Assembly: GCF_027213715.1 (NCBI RefSeq)
Contig: NZ_JAPWGM010000001.1
Span: 1 to 64,000, forward strand
Length of the DNA stretch: 64,000 nt
Reading direction: 5' to 3'
Origin: Pedobacter punctiformis
Lineage (GTDB): Bacteria; Bacteroidota; Bacteroidia; Sphingobacteriales; Sphingobacteriaceae
The notes below the pieces were generated by a model. That model was not told the DNA's origin. It was given only the letters and a program-made list of their open reading frames with translations, and searched no databases. Below, one piece after another: positions 16,827 to 26,164 of the stretch. Every line of letters begins with the position of its first letter. The first letter of the stretch is position 1. Both the position numbers and the translations under genes were made by a program.

Positions 16827-18854
16827 ATGAAACCCAATAATAAATTGTTCGAACCTGCTTTAGTGCAAACCGCATTAAAACAATCTTTTATCAAGCTTGA
16901 TCCCCGCATGATGGTTCGCAACCCGGTGATGTTTACCGTAGAGATCGGAACGCTCGTAATGGCGTATGTTACCGTGTATTCTTTCAGCCATAGCGGACAG
17001 GGTTCGCCATTATATAATTTCTTTATCTTTTTAATTTTATTGCTGACCGTTTTGTTTGCCAATTTTGCCGAGGCCATTGCCGAAGCCAGAGGTAAAGCCC
17101 AGGCCGATAGCTTGCGCAAAACGAGAGAAGAAACGCCTGCTAAAGTCTTATCAGATAGCGGAATTATTGAAATCCGTTCTTCCAATCAGCTGAAAAAAGG
17201 AGATATTTTTGTTTGCGAAGCAGGTGATATCATTCCCACTGACGGTGAAATTATTGAAGGAATTGCCACGATTGATGAGTCGGCCATTACCGGAGAGTCT
17301 GCTCCGGTTATTCGTGAATCCGGCGGGGATAAATCGTCTGTAACAGGCGGTACAAAAGTGCTCTCTGACGAAATTAAAGTTCAGGTAAGTACTGCGCCCG
17401 GCGAAAGTTTTCTGGATAAAATGATTGCTTTGGTAGAAGGTGCATCTCGTCAGAAAACCCCAAATGAAATTGCATTAACCATTCTCCTGGCCAGTTTTAC
17501 CCTTGTATTTATCATTGTTTGTGTAACCTTAAAACCTTTTGCCGATTACGCCAACACACCAATTACCATTGCAGCCTTAATTTCATTGTTTGTTTGTTTA
17601 ATTCCAACCACAATCGGTGGTTTGCTATCCGCAATTGGCATTGCAGGAATGGACAGAGCATTAAGGGCAAATGTGATTACCAAATCAGGAAAAGCAGTTG
17701 AAACAGCTGGCGATATAGACGTATTGCTTTTGGATAAAACCGGAACCATCACTATTGGAAACCGTAAAGCCACCAACTTCTATCCTACCGAAGGTATACC
17801 TGCAGATGCTTTTACTGGTGCATGTGTATTGAGTTCACTGGCAGATGAAACTCCTGAGGGGAAGTCAATTATTGAACTGGCCGCAGAACAGGGATTTAAA
17901 AATTTTCATACCCCGGTTGATTCTACATTCATCAAATTTACAGCAGAAACCCGTTCGAGCGGATTGGATACTAAAGATGGCAGACGCATTAGAAAAGGTG
18001 CCTTTGATTCAATCCGAAACATGGTTGAAAAGGCCGGAAATATCTTTCCATCAGATATTGAAACACATGTAAAAACTATTGCAACTAATGGCGGAACACC
18101 TTTGGTGGTTGCTGAAAATGAAAAAGCTTTAGGCGTAATTGAGTTACAGGACATTATTAAACCCGGCATTAGCGAACGTTTTGAACGCCTGCGCAAAATG
18201 GGGGTTAAAACGGTAATGGTAACCGGAGATAATCCTTTAACAGCCAAATACATTGCAGAAAAAGCAGGGGTTGATGATTTTATCGCAGAGGCAAAGCCGG
18301 AAGATAAAATGAATTACATTAAAGATGAGCAGGCTTTGGGCAAGCTGGTTGCTATGATGGGCGATGGTACAAACGATGCCCCTGCATTAGCACAGGCTGA
18401 TGTAGGTGTAGCGATGAATAGTGGTACTCAGGCTGCAAAAGAAGCCGGGAACATGGTGGACCTAGATAATGACCCAACCAAATTAATTGAGATTGTGGAA
18501 ATTGGCAAACAATTATTAATTACCCGTGGTACCTTAACCACTTTCTCTATTGCAAACGATGTGGCAAAGTATTTCGCCATTGTTCCGGCCTTATTTATTG
18601 CTTCAATTCCGGCATTAAAAAGTTTAAATATTATGGATTTAAATTCTCCGGAAAGTGCAATTATGTCGGCTGTAATTTTTAACGCCATTATCATCCCGAT
18701 TTTAATTCCACTGGCTTTAAAAGGCGTGGCTTATAAACCAATTGGCGCAACAGCTTTGCTTCGCAGAAATTTATTTATTTATGGAATTGGCGGTGTAGTA
18801 GCGCCATTTATCGGAATTAAATTAATTGATTTATTAATCAGCTTATTTATATAA
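16827..18854 (+). CDS. kdpB: Potassium-transporting ATPase ATP-binding subunit KdpB (675 aa)
   Basis: The P-type ATPase catalytic subunit. The phosphorylated aspartate is D303 in [10 protein letters not shown]. The actuator motif TGES is at residues 155-158; in E. coli the serine of this motif is an inhibitory phosphorylation site. [14 protein letters not shown] and [18 protein letters not shown] are the nucleotide-binding and hinge motifs. The length is normal. It lies 9 bases after kdpA. The usual short distance to kdpC is broken by a 120-base insertion containing an inverted repeat. Confidence 0.97.
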   Translation: MKPNNKLFEPALVQTALKQSFIKLDPRMMVRNPVMFTVEIGTLVMAYVTVYSFSHSGQGSPLYNFFIFLILLLTVLFANFAEAIAEARGKAQADSLRKTREETPAKVLSDSGIIEIRSSNQLKKGDIFVCEAGDIIPTDGEIIEGIATIDESAITGESAPVIRESGGDKSSVTGGTKVLSDEIKVQVSTAPGESFLDKMIALVEGASRQKTPNEIALTILLASFTLVFIIVCVTLKPFADYANTPITIAALISLFVCLIPTTIGGLLSAIGIAGMDRALRANVITKSGKAVETAGDIDVLLLDKTGTITIGNRKATNFYPTEGIPADAFTGACVLSSLADETPEGKSIIELAAEQGFKNFHTPVDSTFIKFTAETRSSGLDTKDGRRIRKGAFDSIRNMVEKAGNIFPSDIETHVKTIATNGGTPLVVAENEKALGVIELQDIIKPGISERFERLRKMGVKTVMVTGDNPLTAKYIAEKAGVDDFIAEAKPEDKMNYIKDEQALGKLVAMMGDGTNDAPALAQADVGVAMNSGTQAAKEAGNMVDLDNDPTKLIEIVEIGKQLLITRGTLTTFSIANDVAKYFAIVPALFIASIPALKSLNIMDLNSPESAIMSAVIFNAIIIPILIPLALKGVAYKPIGATALLRRNLFIYGIGGVVAPFIGIKLIDLLISLFI

Positions 18855-18860
18855 AAAAAA

Positions 18861-18960
18861 CCTGTCATTCTGAACACAGTGAAGAATCTCCAGGCAATTA
18901 GCACTTATCAAAACAACAATGCACCTATGCCAGAGATCCTCAACAAGCTCAGTATAACAA
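18861..18960. repeat. Imperfect inverted repeat inserted between kdpB and kdpC
   Basis: The left end (CTGTCATTCTGAACACAGTG, AAGAATCTC) and the right end (GAGATCCTCAACAAGCTCAG, TATAAC) are imperfect reverse complements. They enclose about 40 bases and no ORF. The GTCATTCTGA...GAAGAATC core is typical of interspersed repeats seen in this bacterial group (recalled, not searched). It may form a hairpin in the kdp mRNA. Confidence 0.7.
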
Positions 18961-18975
18961 AAAATTAGAAACATC

Positions 18976-19536
18976 ATGAAAAAGTATATCATACAATCTA
19001 TACGCTTAACCTTAGTTTTAATCGTGTTGCTGTGCATCATCTACCCCATCAGCATTGCACTTGCGGGTAAACTTTCAAAAGGGAATGGTGGTGGAGAAAA
19101 AATAACCAAAAACGGTAAAACTGTCGGTTATGCTTTACTTGGTCAATCCTTTAATAAACCTGAATATTTTTGGGGCAGACCATCTGTTGTGTCCTATAAT
19201 GCTGCAGGTTCTGCGGGTTCAAATAAAGGCCCTTCAAACCCGGACTACCTGAAAGAAGTTTCTTCAAGAATTGATACCCTTTTGAAATACAATCCGGGTT
19301 TAAAAAAATCAGAAATTCCAGCCGATATGGTTACCGCCTCCGGAAGTGGTTTAGATCCCAACATTTCCGAACAAGGTGCAGCCATTCAAATAGCAAGAGT
19401 TGCCAAAGCCCGTAAACTTGATGAGAAAAAAGTAAAAGAATTAGTGGCCATCAATACGTTAAAACCATTAATGGGTTTATTCGGGCCATCCTCTGTAAAT
19501 GTTTTAAAACTGAACCTGGCTTTAGATAATTTATAA
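18976..19536 (+). CDS. kdpC: Potassium-transporting ATPase subunit KdpC (186 aa)
   Basis: A single N-terminal membrane helix (about residues 9-31) is followed by a periplasmic domain with the conserved KdpC features: LLGQSF, PEYFWGRPS, YNAAGSAGSNKGPSNPDYL, PADMVTASGSGLDPNIS and the C-terminal LNTLKPLMGLFGPSSVNVLKLNLAL. The normal length is about 190. KdpC is an accessory subunit that raises the ATP affinity of KdpB. It is separated from kdpB by a repeat element but is certainly part of the same transcription unit. Confidence 0.96.
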   Translation: MKKYIIQSIRLTLVLIVLLCIIYPISIALAGKLSKGNGGGEKITKNGKTVGYALLGQSFNKPEYFWGRPSVVSYNAAGSAGSNKGPSNPDYLKEVSSRIDTLLKYNPGLKKSEIPADMVTASGSGLDPNISEQGAAIQIARVAKARKLDEKKVKELVAINTLKPLMGLFGPSSVNVLKLNLALDNL

Positions 19537-19545
19537 TTCAACAAA

Positions 19546-19664
19546 CCGTCATTGCGAGGAACGAAGCAATCTTAACATTACAACCCCAAAAGCTTATAAG
19601 CCGGGTAATCATAAACTTAGGATCTTAAAAGGAGTTCGCTTCCTCATTCCGCTTCACAATGATG
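19546..19664. repeat. Second, different imperfect inverted repeat, between kdpC and the barrel gene
   Basis: The left end CCGTCATTGCGAGGAACGAA and the right end CGCTTCACAATGATG (19650-19664) pair imperfectly, as do GAAGCAATC and GAGTTCGCTTC further in. The GTCATTGCGAGG core belongs to another common interspersed repeat type and differs from the kdpB/kdpC element. No ORF. Confidence 0.7.
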
Positions 19665-19692
19665 TTGAGTAAACATTAAATCAAAAAATAAA

Positions 19693-20763
19693 ATGAAAAA
19701 ATTAATCATCCTTATCTCTATTATAACAATATCGTTAAATGCTTTTTCCCAGGAGCAGTCTAAAGTGAAATTTTCAGGTTATCTGGAAACTTATTACCTC
19801 TATGACTTTAATAAACCCAACGATCATAACCGTCCAGGATTTGTATATTCTCATAACCGTACTAACGAAGTAAATTTAAATCTGGGTTTTATTAAGGCTG
19901 CTTATGATAATGGCTCTGTCCGGGCCAACTTTGCGGTAATGGCGGGCACTTACACTAATGCAAATCTGGCTGCTGAACCCGGTGTACTAAAAAACGTGTT
20001 TGAGGCAAACGCTGGACTCAGATTATCCAAAACAGAAAATCTTTGGATTGATGCCGGTATATTTTCATCACATATTGGCTTTGAAAGTGCTGTGGCTAAA
20101 GACTGTTGGGTACTAACCAGAAATATATCATCAGAGAATACACCCTATTACGAATCTGGAGCCAAAATGACTTACATTACTAAAAATGGAAAATTAACTG
20201 CGACCCTACTCTACCTAAATGGATGGCAACGGATTACCCGCCAGAACGGCAATAATAAACCCGCAGGAGGTGTACAGCTTACCTGGAAACCAACTGATAA
20301 AATTACAGTGAATTATAGCAATTATCTAGGCGCTGAGGGCGCCGATTCAGTCCGGATAAATCGTTTCTACCATAATGTTTACGGCATTTTTCAGGTAACG
20401 GATAAATTCGGTTTAACCCTGGGCTTTGATTATGGCATACAACAAAAGCTGAAAGGAAATTCTGCTAAAAATGAAGTCCTCTCCCCTGTTGCTATTGCTC
20501 AATATAAATTTACAGACAAATGGGCTGTTGCAAGTCGGTTTGAATATTACGATGATAAAAATGGTATCCTGATTTCAACCGGAACTCCAAACGGGTTTAA
20601 AACCAAAGGTTATTCTCTAAATGTAGATTATTCGCCAATTGTAAATGCAGTAGTGCGTTTAGAAGGTAAAATTTATGACAGTAAAGATAAAATTTTTAGC
20701 CGTGGAGGAAACCCGGTAAATGCTAATACAGCCTTAACAGCAAGTATTGCAGTAGCATTTTAA
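19693..20763 (+). CDS. Outer-membrane beta-barrel porin of the kdp locus (356 aa)
   Basis: A signal peptide (residues 1-19, ending AFSQ) is followed by alternating hydrophobic/polar strands over the whole length (VKFSGYLETYYLYDF, LWIDAGIFSSHIGFESA, DKFGLTLGFDYGIQQ, KWAVASRFEYYDD) and a last strand ending in phenylalanine (LTASIAVAF), as expected for a barrel inserted by BamA. It resembles the OprB/BBP2-like porins of Bacteroidota. Its location between kdpC and the kdpD stub suggests a passive route for ions across the outer membrane during potassium starvation. That role is inference from context. Confidence 0.85.
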   Translation: MKKLIILISIITISLNAFSQEQSKVKFSGYLETYYLYDFNKPNDHNRPGFVYSHNRTNEVNLNLGFIKAAYDNGSVRANFAVMAGTYTNANLAAEPGVLKNVFEANAGLRLSKTENLWIDAGIFSSHIGFESAVAKDCWVLTRNISSENTPYYESGAKMTYITKNGKLTATLLYLNGWQRITRQNGNNKPAGGVQLTWKPTDKITVNYSNYLGAEGADSVRINRFYHNVYGIFQVTDKFGLTLGFDYGIQQKLKGNSAKNEVLSPVAIAQYKFTDKWAVASRFEYYDDKNGILISTGTPNGFKTKGYSLNVDYSPIVNAVVRLEGKIYDSKDKIFSRGGNPVNANTALTASIAVAF

Positions 20764-20771
20764 TGTTTTTT

Positions 20772-20818
20772 GCTACAGACACACGGAAATCACTTAATTT
20801 TCTCCGTGTGTCTGTAGC
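20772..20818. repeat. Perfect 16-base hairpin before the kdpD stub
   Basis: GCTACAGACACACGGA (20772-20787) and TCCGTGTGTCTGTAGC (20803-20818) are perfect reverse complements around a 15-base loop. No T-run follows on the plus strand, and the minus-strand side has an A/T run. It may be an mRNA stability hairpin or a weak terminator that lowers expression of the sensor genes relative to the pump. Confidence 0.8.
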
Positions 20819-20832
20819 TAAATAAAAAATCA

Positions 20833-21957
20833 ATGTCAGAAAAAGAAGATTCGGTACGCAAGTTCCTGGACCTGGTTAAAAAATCCAGACGGGGAAAACT
20901 CAAAATCTATATTGGGATGAGTGCAGGTGTGGGAAAAACTTATCGTATGCTGCAAGAATCTCACGCCTTGCTTCGTAATGGTGTTGATGTTTGCATTGGC
21001 TACATAGAAACACATAACCGTGCAGAAACACAAGCATTGGTTAGTGGTTTGCCCATTATTGCCCGGAAAAATATTTTCTACCGTGGCAAAGAGATTGAGG
21101 AAATGGATTTACAGGGCATCCTTAACCGTCATCCGGAAATTGTAATTGTGGATGAGTTGGCGCACACCAATGCTGAAGGCAGCAAGAATACCAAACGCTG
21201 GCAGGATGTATTTGACTTACTCGAGGCCGGAATTAGTGTAATATCCGCTGTGAATATTCAGCATTTGGAAAGTATAAATGAAGATATTGTTCACATTACC
21301 GGGATTGAAGTTACGGAAAGAATTCCCGATAAAATTCTGGAAATAGCCGATGAAATTGTAAATATAGATTTAACTGCAGATGAACTGGTTACCCGTTTAA
21401 AAGAAGGCAAGATATACGATCAAACTAAAATAAAAAGCGCATTAGGAAATTTCTTTCAGTCCGATAAAATTTTGCAGCTCCGGGAGCTCGCCCTTAAAGA
21501 AGTGGTTCATCAGGTTGAGCGTAAAATCCAGAAAGAGATTCCTAAATCTGTAAAATTAAGAGCTGAACGATTTTTAGCCTGTATTTCTTCCAATGCTGAA
21601 ACAGCCGGTGTAGTAATCCGGAAAACAGCAAGGCTTGCCTCCTATTACCATTCGCCATGGATCGTTTTGTATGTGCAGAGTGATGAGGAAAGTTTCGACA
21701 GAATTAAGCTGGATAAACAACGACATTTGATCAATCATTTTAAACTGGCAACGGAATTGGGCGCCGAAGTAATCAAAATTAAAAGTAATCAAATCACCCA
21801 AACCATCATTAATATGGCAACAGAAAAAGAAATCACAACCATTTGTATCGGGAAGCCACATTTAAATATTTTTCAGGTTATGATGCGAACGGCAATTTTT
21901 AATCAACTCTTGCGTAATTTAGCACGCAAAGAAATTGATTTGGTTATTCTTTCATAA
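20833..21957 (+). CDS. kdpD: KdpD N-terminal sensor domain protein (stub without kinase, 374 aa)
   Basis: It corresponds to only the cytoplasmic N-terminal half of classical KdpD (about 900 residues). The KdpD domain carries Walker A (GMSAGVGKTYRM) and the Walker B-like IVIVDELAHTN. A universal-stress-protein-like domain follows (residues about 240-370, ending EIDLVIL). The membrane helices, HisKA and HATPase domains are absent, and the frame ends in a natural stop. The kinase function is presumably supplied by the separate gene 82 bases downstream. The stub may sense potassium or nucleotides and act on that kinase. Confidence 0.92.
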   Translation: MSEKEDSVRKFLDLVKKSRRGKLKIYIGMSAGVGKTYRMLQESHALLRNGVDVCIGYIETHNRAETQALVSGLPIIARKNIFYRGKEIEEMDLQGILNRHPEIVIVDELAHTNAEGSKNTKRWQDVFDLLEAGISVISAVNIQHLESINEDIVHITGIEVTERIPDKILEIADEIVNIDLTADELVTRLKEGKIYDQTKIKSALGNFFQSDKILQLRELALKEVVHQVERKIQKEIPKSVKLRAERFLACISSNAETAGVVIRKTARLASYYHSPWIVLYVQSDEESFDRIKLDKQRHLINHFKLATELGAEVIKIKSNQITQTIINMATEKEITTICIGKPHLNIFQVMMRTAIFNQLLRNLARKEIDLVILS

Positions 21958-22018
21958 TGCTGAGTTTATTTCAGCATCTAAGTAGAAAGAAAGACCCTGA
22001 AATAAATTCAGGGTAACG
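21958..22018. repeat. Two small hairpins between the kdpD stub and its kinase
   Basis: TGCTGA (21958-21963) pairs with TCAGCA (21971-21976), and CCCTGAA (21995-22001) pairs with TTCAGGG (22007-22013). The GACCCTGAA...TTCAGGGT unit is the core of yet another interspersed repeat type. Confidence 0.6.
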
Positions 22019-22039
22019 TTATTATTAAAATAAATTCTC

Positions 22040-23791
22040 ATGAAAATCAAAACCAAACTCCGCATTGGATTCGGCTTTCTCTTTATAATCGTACTCTCCT
22101 TTGGATTAATTGCCTTATTCTATCTAAATAAGTTATCCGATAAGTCGAAAGTAATTTTAGCAGACAATTACGAATCACTTAATTATGTATCTGCTATGCG
22201 AAACATACTGGATAAAAACCCTGGTGTTTTAAATCAGCAAAATACGCAGATATTTGAAGACAATCTTAAAAAAGAACTTGATAATTTAACAGAACCGGGA
22301 GAAAAAGCAGCTGCAGAAAAATTAAATGTTGCTTACAATCAATACAAAAAATCTCCATCCGATCATGTTAAAGAAAACATAATTAAAGATATCCGGTCTG
22401 CGCTCCATTCCATTGATCAGGTAAATATGAAAGCCATTTATCACAAAAACCAACTGGCAAATAAAACCGCATCGAGTGCAAATTTTTACATCATCCTTGC
22501 AGCAACCATAAGTTTTATAATCCTGTTTACTTTTATCATTAATTTCCCCGGTTTTGTGGCCAATCCTTTGGCAGAGTTTAGTTCTGCCATCCGCCAAATC
22601 AGTCGTAAAAATTATAAACAACGACTTCATTTCGATAATAAAGACGAGTTTACCGAACTGGCCAATGCTTTTAATGGCATGGTTGTAAAATTAAATGAAT
22701 GGGAAAACAGTAATTTATCAAAGATTAAATCTGAAAAATCAAGGATTGAGGCCATCATTGCTCAAATGCAGGATGCTATTATTGGATTAAATGAAAAGGG
22801 TGAGATTCTGTTTTTAAATCATTTGGCCGCTAAACTGATGAACCTGGACGAAGAGCAAGTTATTGGTCAGAATGCAGACGAGCTCATGAAAAAAAATGAG
22901 TTGTTAAAAAGAATTATTAAGCCCGAAACAGACGATAAAACGCTTAAAATTTATGCAGATGAAAGAGAATCTTATTTTGTTTTGGAAAGCCGCGAAATCA
23001 GGATTCCCAATTATGATGATGGAGAAGAAAAAACGTTAATCGAAACCGAAAAATCAGCTGGCAACGTTTATATTCTCAAAAATATTACGCAATTTAAAGA
23101 ACTGGATGAAGCCAAAACAAATTTTATCGCTACAGTTTCACATGAGCTAAAAACGCCTTTATCCTCAATAAAAATGAGTTTGAAACTGCTTAAAGATGAT
23201 CGCGTAGGTACGATGAATGAGGAACAAACTGAATTGGTTGAAAACATTAAGGAAGATAGCGACAGGCTTTTAAAAATTACCAGCGAACTTTTAGATCTTT
23301 CTCAGGTAGAAACCGGAAATTTAAAATTAACTTTTGCCGTTACAAAACCTGAAGAAATCGTTCAATATGCCATTGATGCGGTTAAATTTCAGGCAGAACA
23401 AAAATCTATTCAACTTGAAATAAATTGCAGTACTAACCTGCCAAAAGTAAATGCTGATATCCAAAAAACGGCCTGGGTAATGGTCAACTTTTTATCAAAT
23501 GCCTTGCGCTACAGTGCCGAAAAATCTAAAGTAATGATTGATGTGTTGCAGAAGGATAAATTTATTGAATTTTCTGTTCAGGATTTTGGAAAAGGCATTG
23601 ATGAAAAATACCAAAAGCGCCTCTTCGACCGATATTTTCAAGTTCCAACCGATGGACAAAACAAATCAGGTTCTGGTTTGGGTTTAGCCATTTCAAAAGA
23701 TTTTATTGAAGCAGAACAAGGCAAAATATGGGTAGAAAGTGCCATTGGAGAAGGTAGCAAATTTTGTTTTACTTTACCGGTTGTAGAATAA
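22040..23791 (+). CDS. Membrane histidine kinase (HAMP-PAS-HisKA-HATPase) of the Kdp system (583 aa)
   Basis: Two membrane helices (about residues 9-30 and 150-168) flank a 120-residue helical periplasmic domain. A HAMP linker (about 172-225), a PAS domain (about 235-350), HisKA with the H-box VSHELKTPL (H368) and a complete HATPase domain (NFLSNALRY, DFGKGID, GSGLGLAISK) follow. All kinase motifs are intact. It is co-directional with the kdpD stub and is the only orthodox kinase in the locus, so it is the probable partner of the sigma-54 regulator at 13216-14553. It ends 21 bases before the convergent tssF gene, with no clear terminator between them. Confidence 0.9.
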   Translation: MKIKTKLRIGFGFLFIIVLSFGLIALFYLNKLSDKSKVILADNYESLNYVSAMRNILDKNPGVLNQQNTQIFEDNLKKELDNLTEPGEKAAAEKLNVAYNQYKKSPSDHVKENIIKDIRSALHSIDQVNMKAIYHKNQLANKTASSANFYIILAATISFIILFTFIINFPGFVANPLAEFSSAIRQISRKNYKQRLHFDNKDEFTELANAFNGMVVKLNEWENSNLSKIKSEKSRIEAIIAQMQDAIIGLNEKGEILFLNHLAAKLMNLDEEQVIGQNADELMKKNELLKRIIKPETDDKTLKIYADERESYFVLESREIRIPNYDDGEEKTLIETEKSAGNVYILKNITQFKELDEAKTNFIATVSHELKTPLSSIKMSLKLLKDDRVGTMNEEQTELVENIKEDSDRLLKITSELLDLSQVETGNLKLTFAVTKPEEIVQYAIDAVKFQAEQKSIQLEINCSTNLPKVNADIQKTAWVMVNFLSNALRYSAEKSKVMIDVLQKDKFIEFSVQDFGKGIDEKYQKRLFDRYFQVPTDGQNKSGSGLGLAISKDFIEAEQGKIWVESAIGEGSKFCFTLPVVE

Positions 23792-23812
23792 ACTCAAATA
23801 ATACACCGTTTA

Positions 23813-25699
23813 TTATTGCCTGTTATTTTCAATCAGAACACGATATTGAATACCATGAGGACTATTGGCTTTAATTTTTGATTCGATTGTTTGGCCCAGA
23901 AAATCCCATTCTTCCTGGTTAAATTTTGAATTCGAATTTGGATTTAGTTTAATATCCAGGGTACGTACATACCCTTCCTTTGGATGTGGAGAAGCAACAA
24001 TTCCTTTTTCCACTTTTACAGCTTTTAGCCTATCTCCTAATTCGTACCTGCAAAAATTACAAATATCTTCCGTTGTAATCAACCTTCCACCCCTGCTTAC
24101 CAAAGCAAAACGATAGGCATCCAGCTGTTCGCCCGACTGTAGTTTTTCTCTGCCACCAACGGTATCCAATAGTAAAAAGATAGATCCTGAAATCAAATCT
24201 ACATTGCTTTGCAAAGCCATTGAAGTATTTGCCCTAATGTTATTGGCCAGTTCGCACTGCGTTACCCAATATTCTACATTTAGTTCGTCTCTTACATCGT
24301 ATGGTTCTGCAATAAGATACGTCGGTACTTCTTTAACATCTGTACCAAATTTGGAGGTTTTACTATCTAAAAGTCTAAGCTGCTTAGATAGTTCGCCTAA
24401 AATGGTTACTATAAAATCCTGATTAAATGAAGAAAAAGCAGCGACTTCATCTCTCGTTAACTCAATTAAGTACTTAACCATTTCCAAGGCATTCCGCTTA
24501 TCGAAACGTTCTGCACCGCCATACCTTATGGAGTAATATCCTTGCCCTAAACCTCCTGCCCTTTGAAAAGGAATATCATTAAAAACCCTGTCATTCGAAT
24601 CCACAACCTGGCTAACGGCCATGAAATGCTGGTATAAATCTGTTCTTAAAGGTAAAATTCCATTTAAAGATGAGAAGTTATAATTGTTTGTTTTTATCGT
24701 CCGGTTGATCACCGGAAAGGCATTCATGGCCACAAACATATTTTCTAAAATATCATAAGTATAATTGGCAGAAAATTGCAAACGGACCCAAACTACCTTT
24801 TTTGGAGCTATAGCTTTTAAAGCATCTAAGCCATAAGATTCTATTAACTCGGCAGGAAAGTCTGAGGTAGTGACCTCAGGATGATTTTCAATTTCACATG
24901 GTCCAAAAGTGACAAACTTATGCTGATACTGTATTTTTACATCCCTGATTACCTGATGCATTAAATCGTAATCACGAAATATCATTTGCTCTTTACTTAA
25001 TTCAACCGGCGAAGGATACTCAAGGCCTGCATTAAATGTTACCGTTTTACCATTAACTTCGGGTTTACAAAGTGGCAATAACTGATAAACCCATGATTGG
25101 GTTTGATAAGCCGGAAAATCAAAATATAAACCCAATCCTTCCAAACTGCGAACATTATTGCCCAGCTCTATCCCAATGTAGGCACTCCCCCACTCTAAAG
25201 GACTTGTTGTACGTAATAATGGTGACTTTGAATTATTTTGATCCAAACCAAAAAACTGACGGCCACCAGCCAGATAACTTACCCTGCCATTCACCAGATT
25301 TACATAATCAACAGGTGTAAACTGAACGTTTACAAAGTTATTGGCAATTCCTCCGTTAACTTCAGGTATACGTTTAGGGGTATAAAAATGGGTTTGAGGA
25401 TGTAAAAGTAAAGGTTCATCAACTGGTATAGCCGTCATTACCGCATGTGCAGCCTTAGGCATACTAAGCAAATCAGGCGTTAACAACCGGGCTATTTTAT
25501 CCAGCAATCTTCCTTCAACATTTTGTGTTTCATTTCCACTTCTGTGTATTTCAACAGCAAATGCTTCTATTAAAAGCCGTACAAAAGGATCTAATGCCAT
25601 GGCGTTTTTTACACCCCACAAATTAACCGCATTATTGATCATTCGCGTTTTGATGCCCTCTTTTGTAAATTGATTAATTGCTGAAGTATTTCTATTCAT
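23813..25699 (-). CDS. tssF: Type VI secretion baseplate protein TssF (628 aa)
   Basis: A wedge component of the T6SS baseplate. The N-terminal region (KTRMINNAVNLWGVKNAMALDPFVRLLIEAFAVE) and LLTPDLLSMPKAAHAVM correspond to the conserved start of TssF/VasA proteins, including the P-A-H segment. The rest is a long beta-rich body ending in a C-terminal domain (KVEKGIVASPHPKEGYVRTLDIKLNPN). The length fits the family (about 590-630). It is the last gene of the minus-strand arm, downstream of tssE. Confidence 0.9.
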   Translation of the reverse strand: MNRNTSAINQFTKEGIKTRMINNAVNLWGVKNAMALDPFVRLLIEAFAVEIHRSGNETQNVEGRLLDKIARLLTPDLLSMPKAAHAVMTAIPVDEPLLLHPQTHFYTPKRIPEVNGGIANNFVNVQFTPVDYVNLVNGRVSYLAGGRQFFGLDQNNSKSPLLRTTSPLEWGSAYIGIELGNNVRSLEGLGLYFDFPAYQTQSWVYQLLPLCKPEVNGKTVTFNAGLEYPSPVELSKEQMIFRDYDLMHQVIRDVKIQYQHKFVTFGPCEIENHPEVTTSDFPAELIESYGLDALKAIAPKKVVWVRLQFSANYTYDILENMFVAMNAFPVINRTIKTNNYNFSSLNGILPLRTDLYQHFMAVSQVVDSNDRVFNDIPFQRAGGLGQGYYSIRYGGAERFDKRNALEMVKYLIELTRDEVAAFSSFNQDFIVTILGELSKQLRLLDSKTSKFGTDVKEVPTYLIAEPYDVRDELNVEYWVTQCELANNIRANTSMALQSNVDLISGSIFLLLDTVGGREKLQSGEQLDAYRFALVSRGGRLITTEDICNFCRYELGDRLKAVKVEKGIVASPHPKEGYVRTLDIKLNPNSNSKFNQEEWDFLGQTIESKIKANSPHGIQYRVLIENNRQ

Positions 25700-25730
25700 T
25701 GCGCTTGTAAAATCTAGTTGTACTATTTGG

Positions 25731-26159
25731 TTAACCCACTGACATTGGGCTCAAAAACAATTCTGTTTTAAAACTAAATGCTTCTTTAGTTTCTGTTAAA
25801 TCGGCTTTGATAAGAATGGTCACTTTTTTTCTTACCTCTGTAAATTTCTTCATTGGCCATTCTTTCTCCACCATTTCGGTAAATATTTGGGCCGTCGGGT
25901 TTTCTATCCTTTGTTCATATTGCTGAATTGAGTTAATTACATGAAGCCGAAACTGCTCTTCCCACTCTGCCGTTGTAATGTTATTTTCAAACTCAACCTC
26001 CCATATCTTATTTCCATAATCAAAATCGTATCTGTTTTCTCCAAATCTTGTTGTAATTAACAACTGAATATGCTGTGCAATACTTTCACCCAAACCACAC
26101 ATTTGTAAATCCCTTCCTTCAAGAAGTTCGCCTAAATAAATTGGAAATTTAAAATACAT
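25731..26159 (-). CDS. tssE: Type VI secretion baseplate protein TssE (gp25-like, 142 aa)
   Basis: A small lysozyme-related gp25/GPW domain protein of the baseplate that nucleates sheath assembly. Visible features are ESIAQHIQLLITTRFGENRYDFDYGN, where the RFGENR segment matches the gp25 core arginine/glutamate motif, and a C-terminal strand region (EVRKKVTILIKADL). The length is typical. It lies 5 bases from the transglycosylase gene upstream and 31 bases from tssF downstream, clearly in one operon. Confidence 0.9.
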   Translation of the reverse strand: MYFKFPIYLGELLEGRDLQMCGLGESIAQHIQLLITTRFGENRYDFDYGNKIWEVEFENNITTAEWEEQFRLHVINSIQQYEQRIENPTAQIFTEMVEKEWPMKKFTEVRKKVTILIKADLTETKEAFSFKTELFLSPMSVG

Positions 26160-26164
26160 ATGCC

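Noticed and set aside
20833..21957. KdpD stub read as a truncated pseudogene of full-length KdpD
   Set aside because: The frame is intact with a natural stop after a complete USP-like domain, and the two-protein arrangement is known in Bacteroidota; no kinase remnants follow directly.
23792..23812. A terminator between the Kdp kinase and tssF
   Set aside because: Only 21 bases, with at most a weak AT-only stem; no convincing hairpin.
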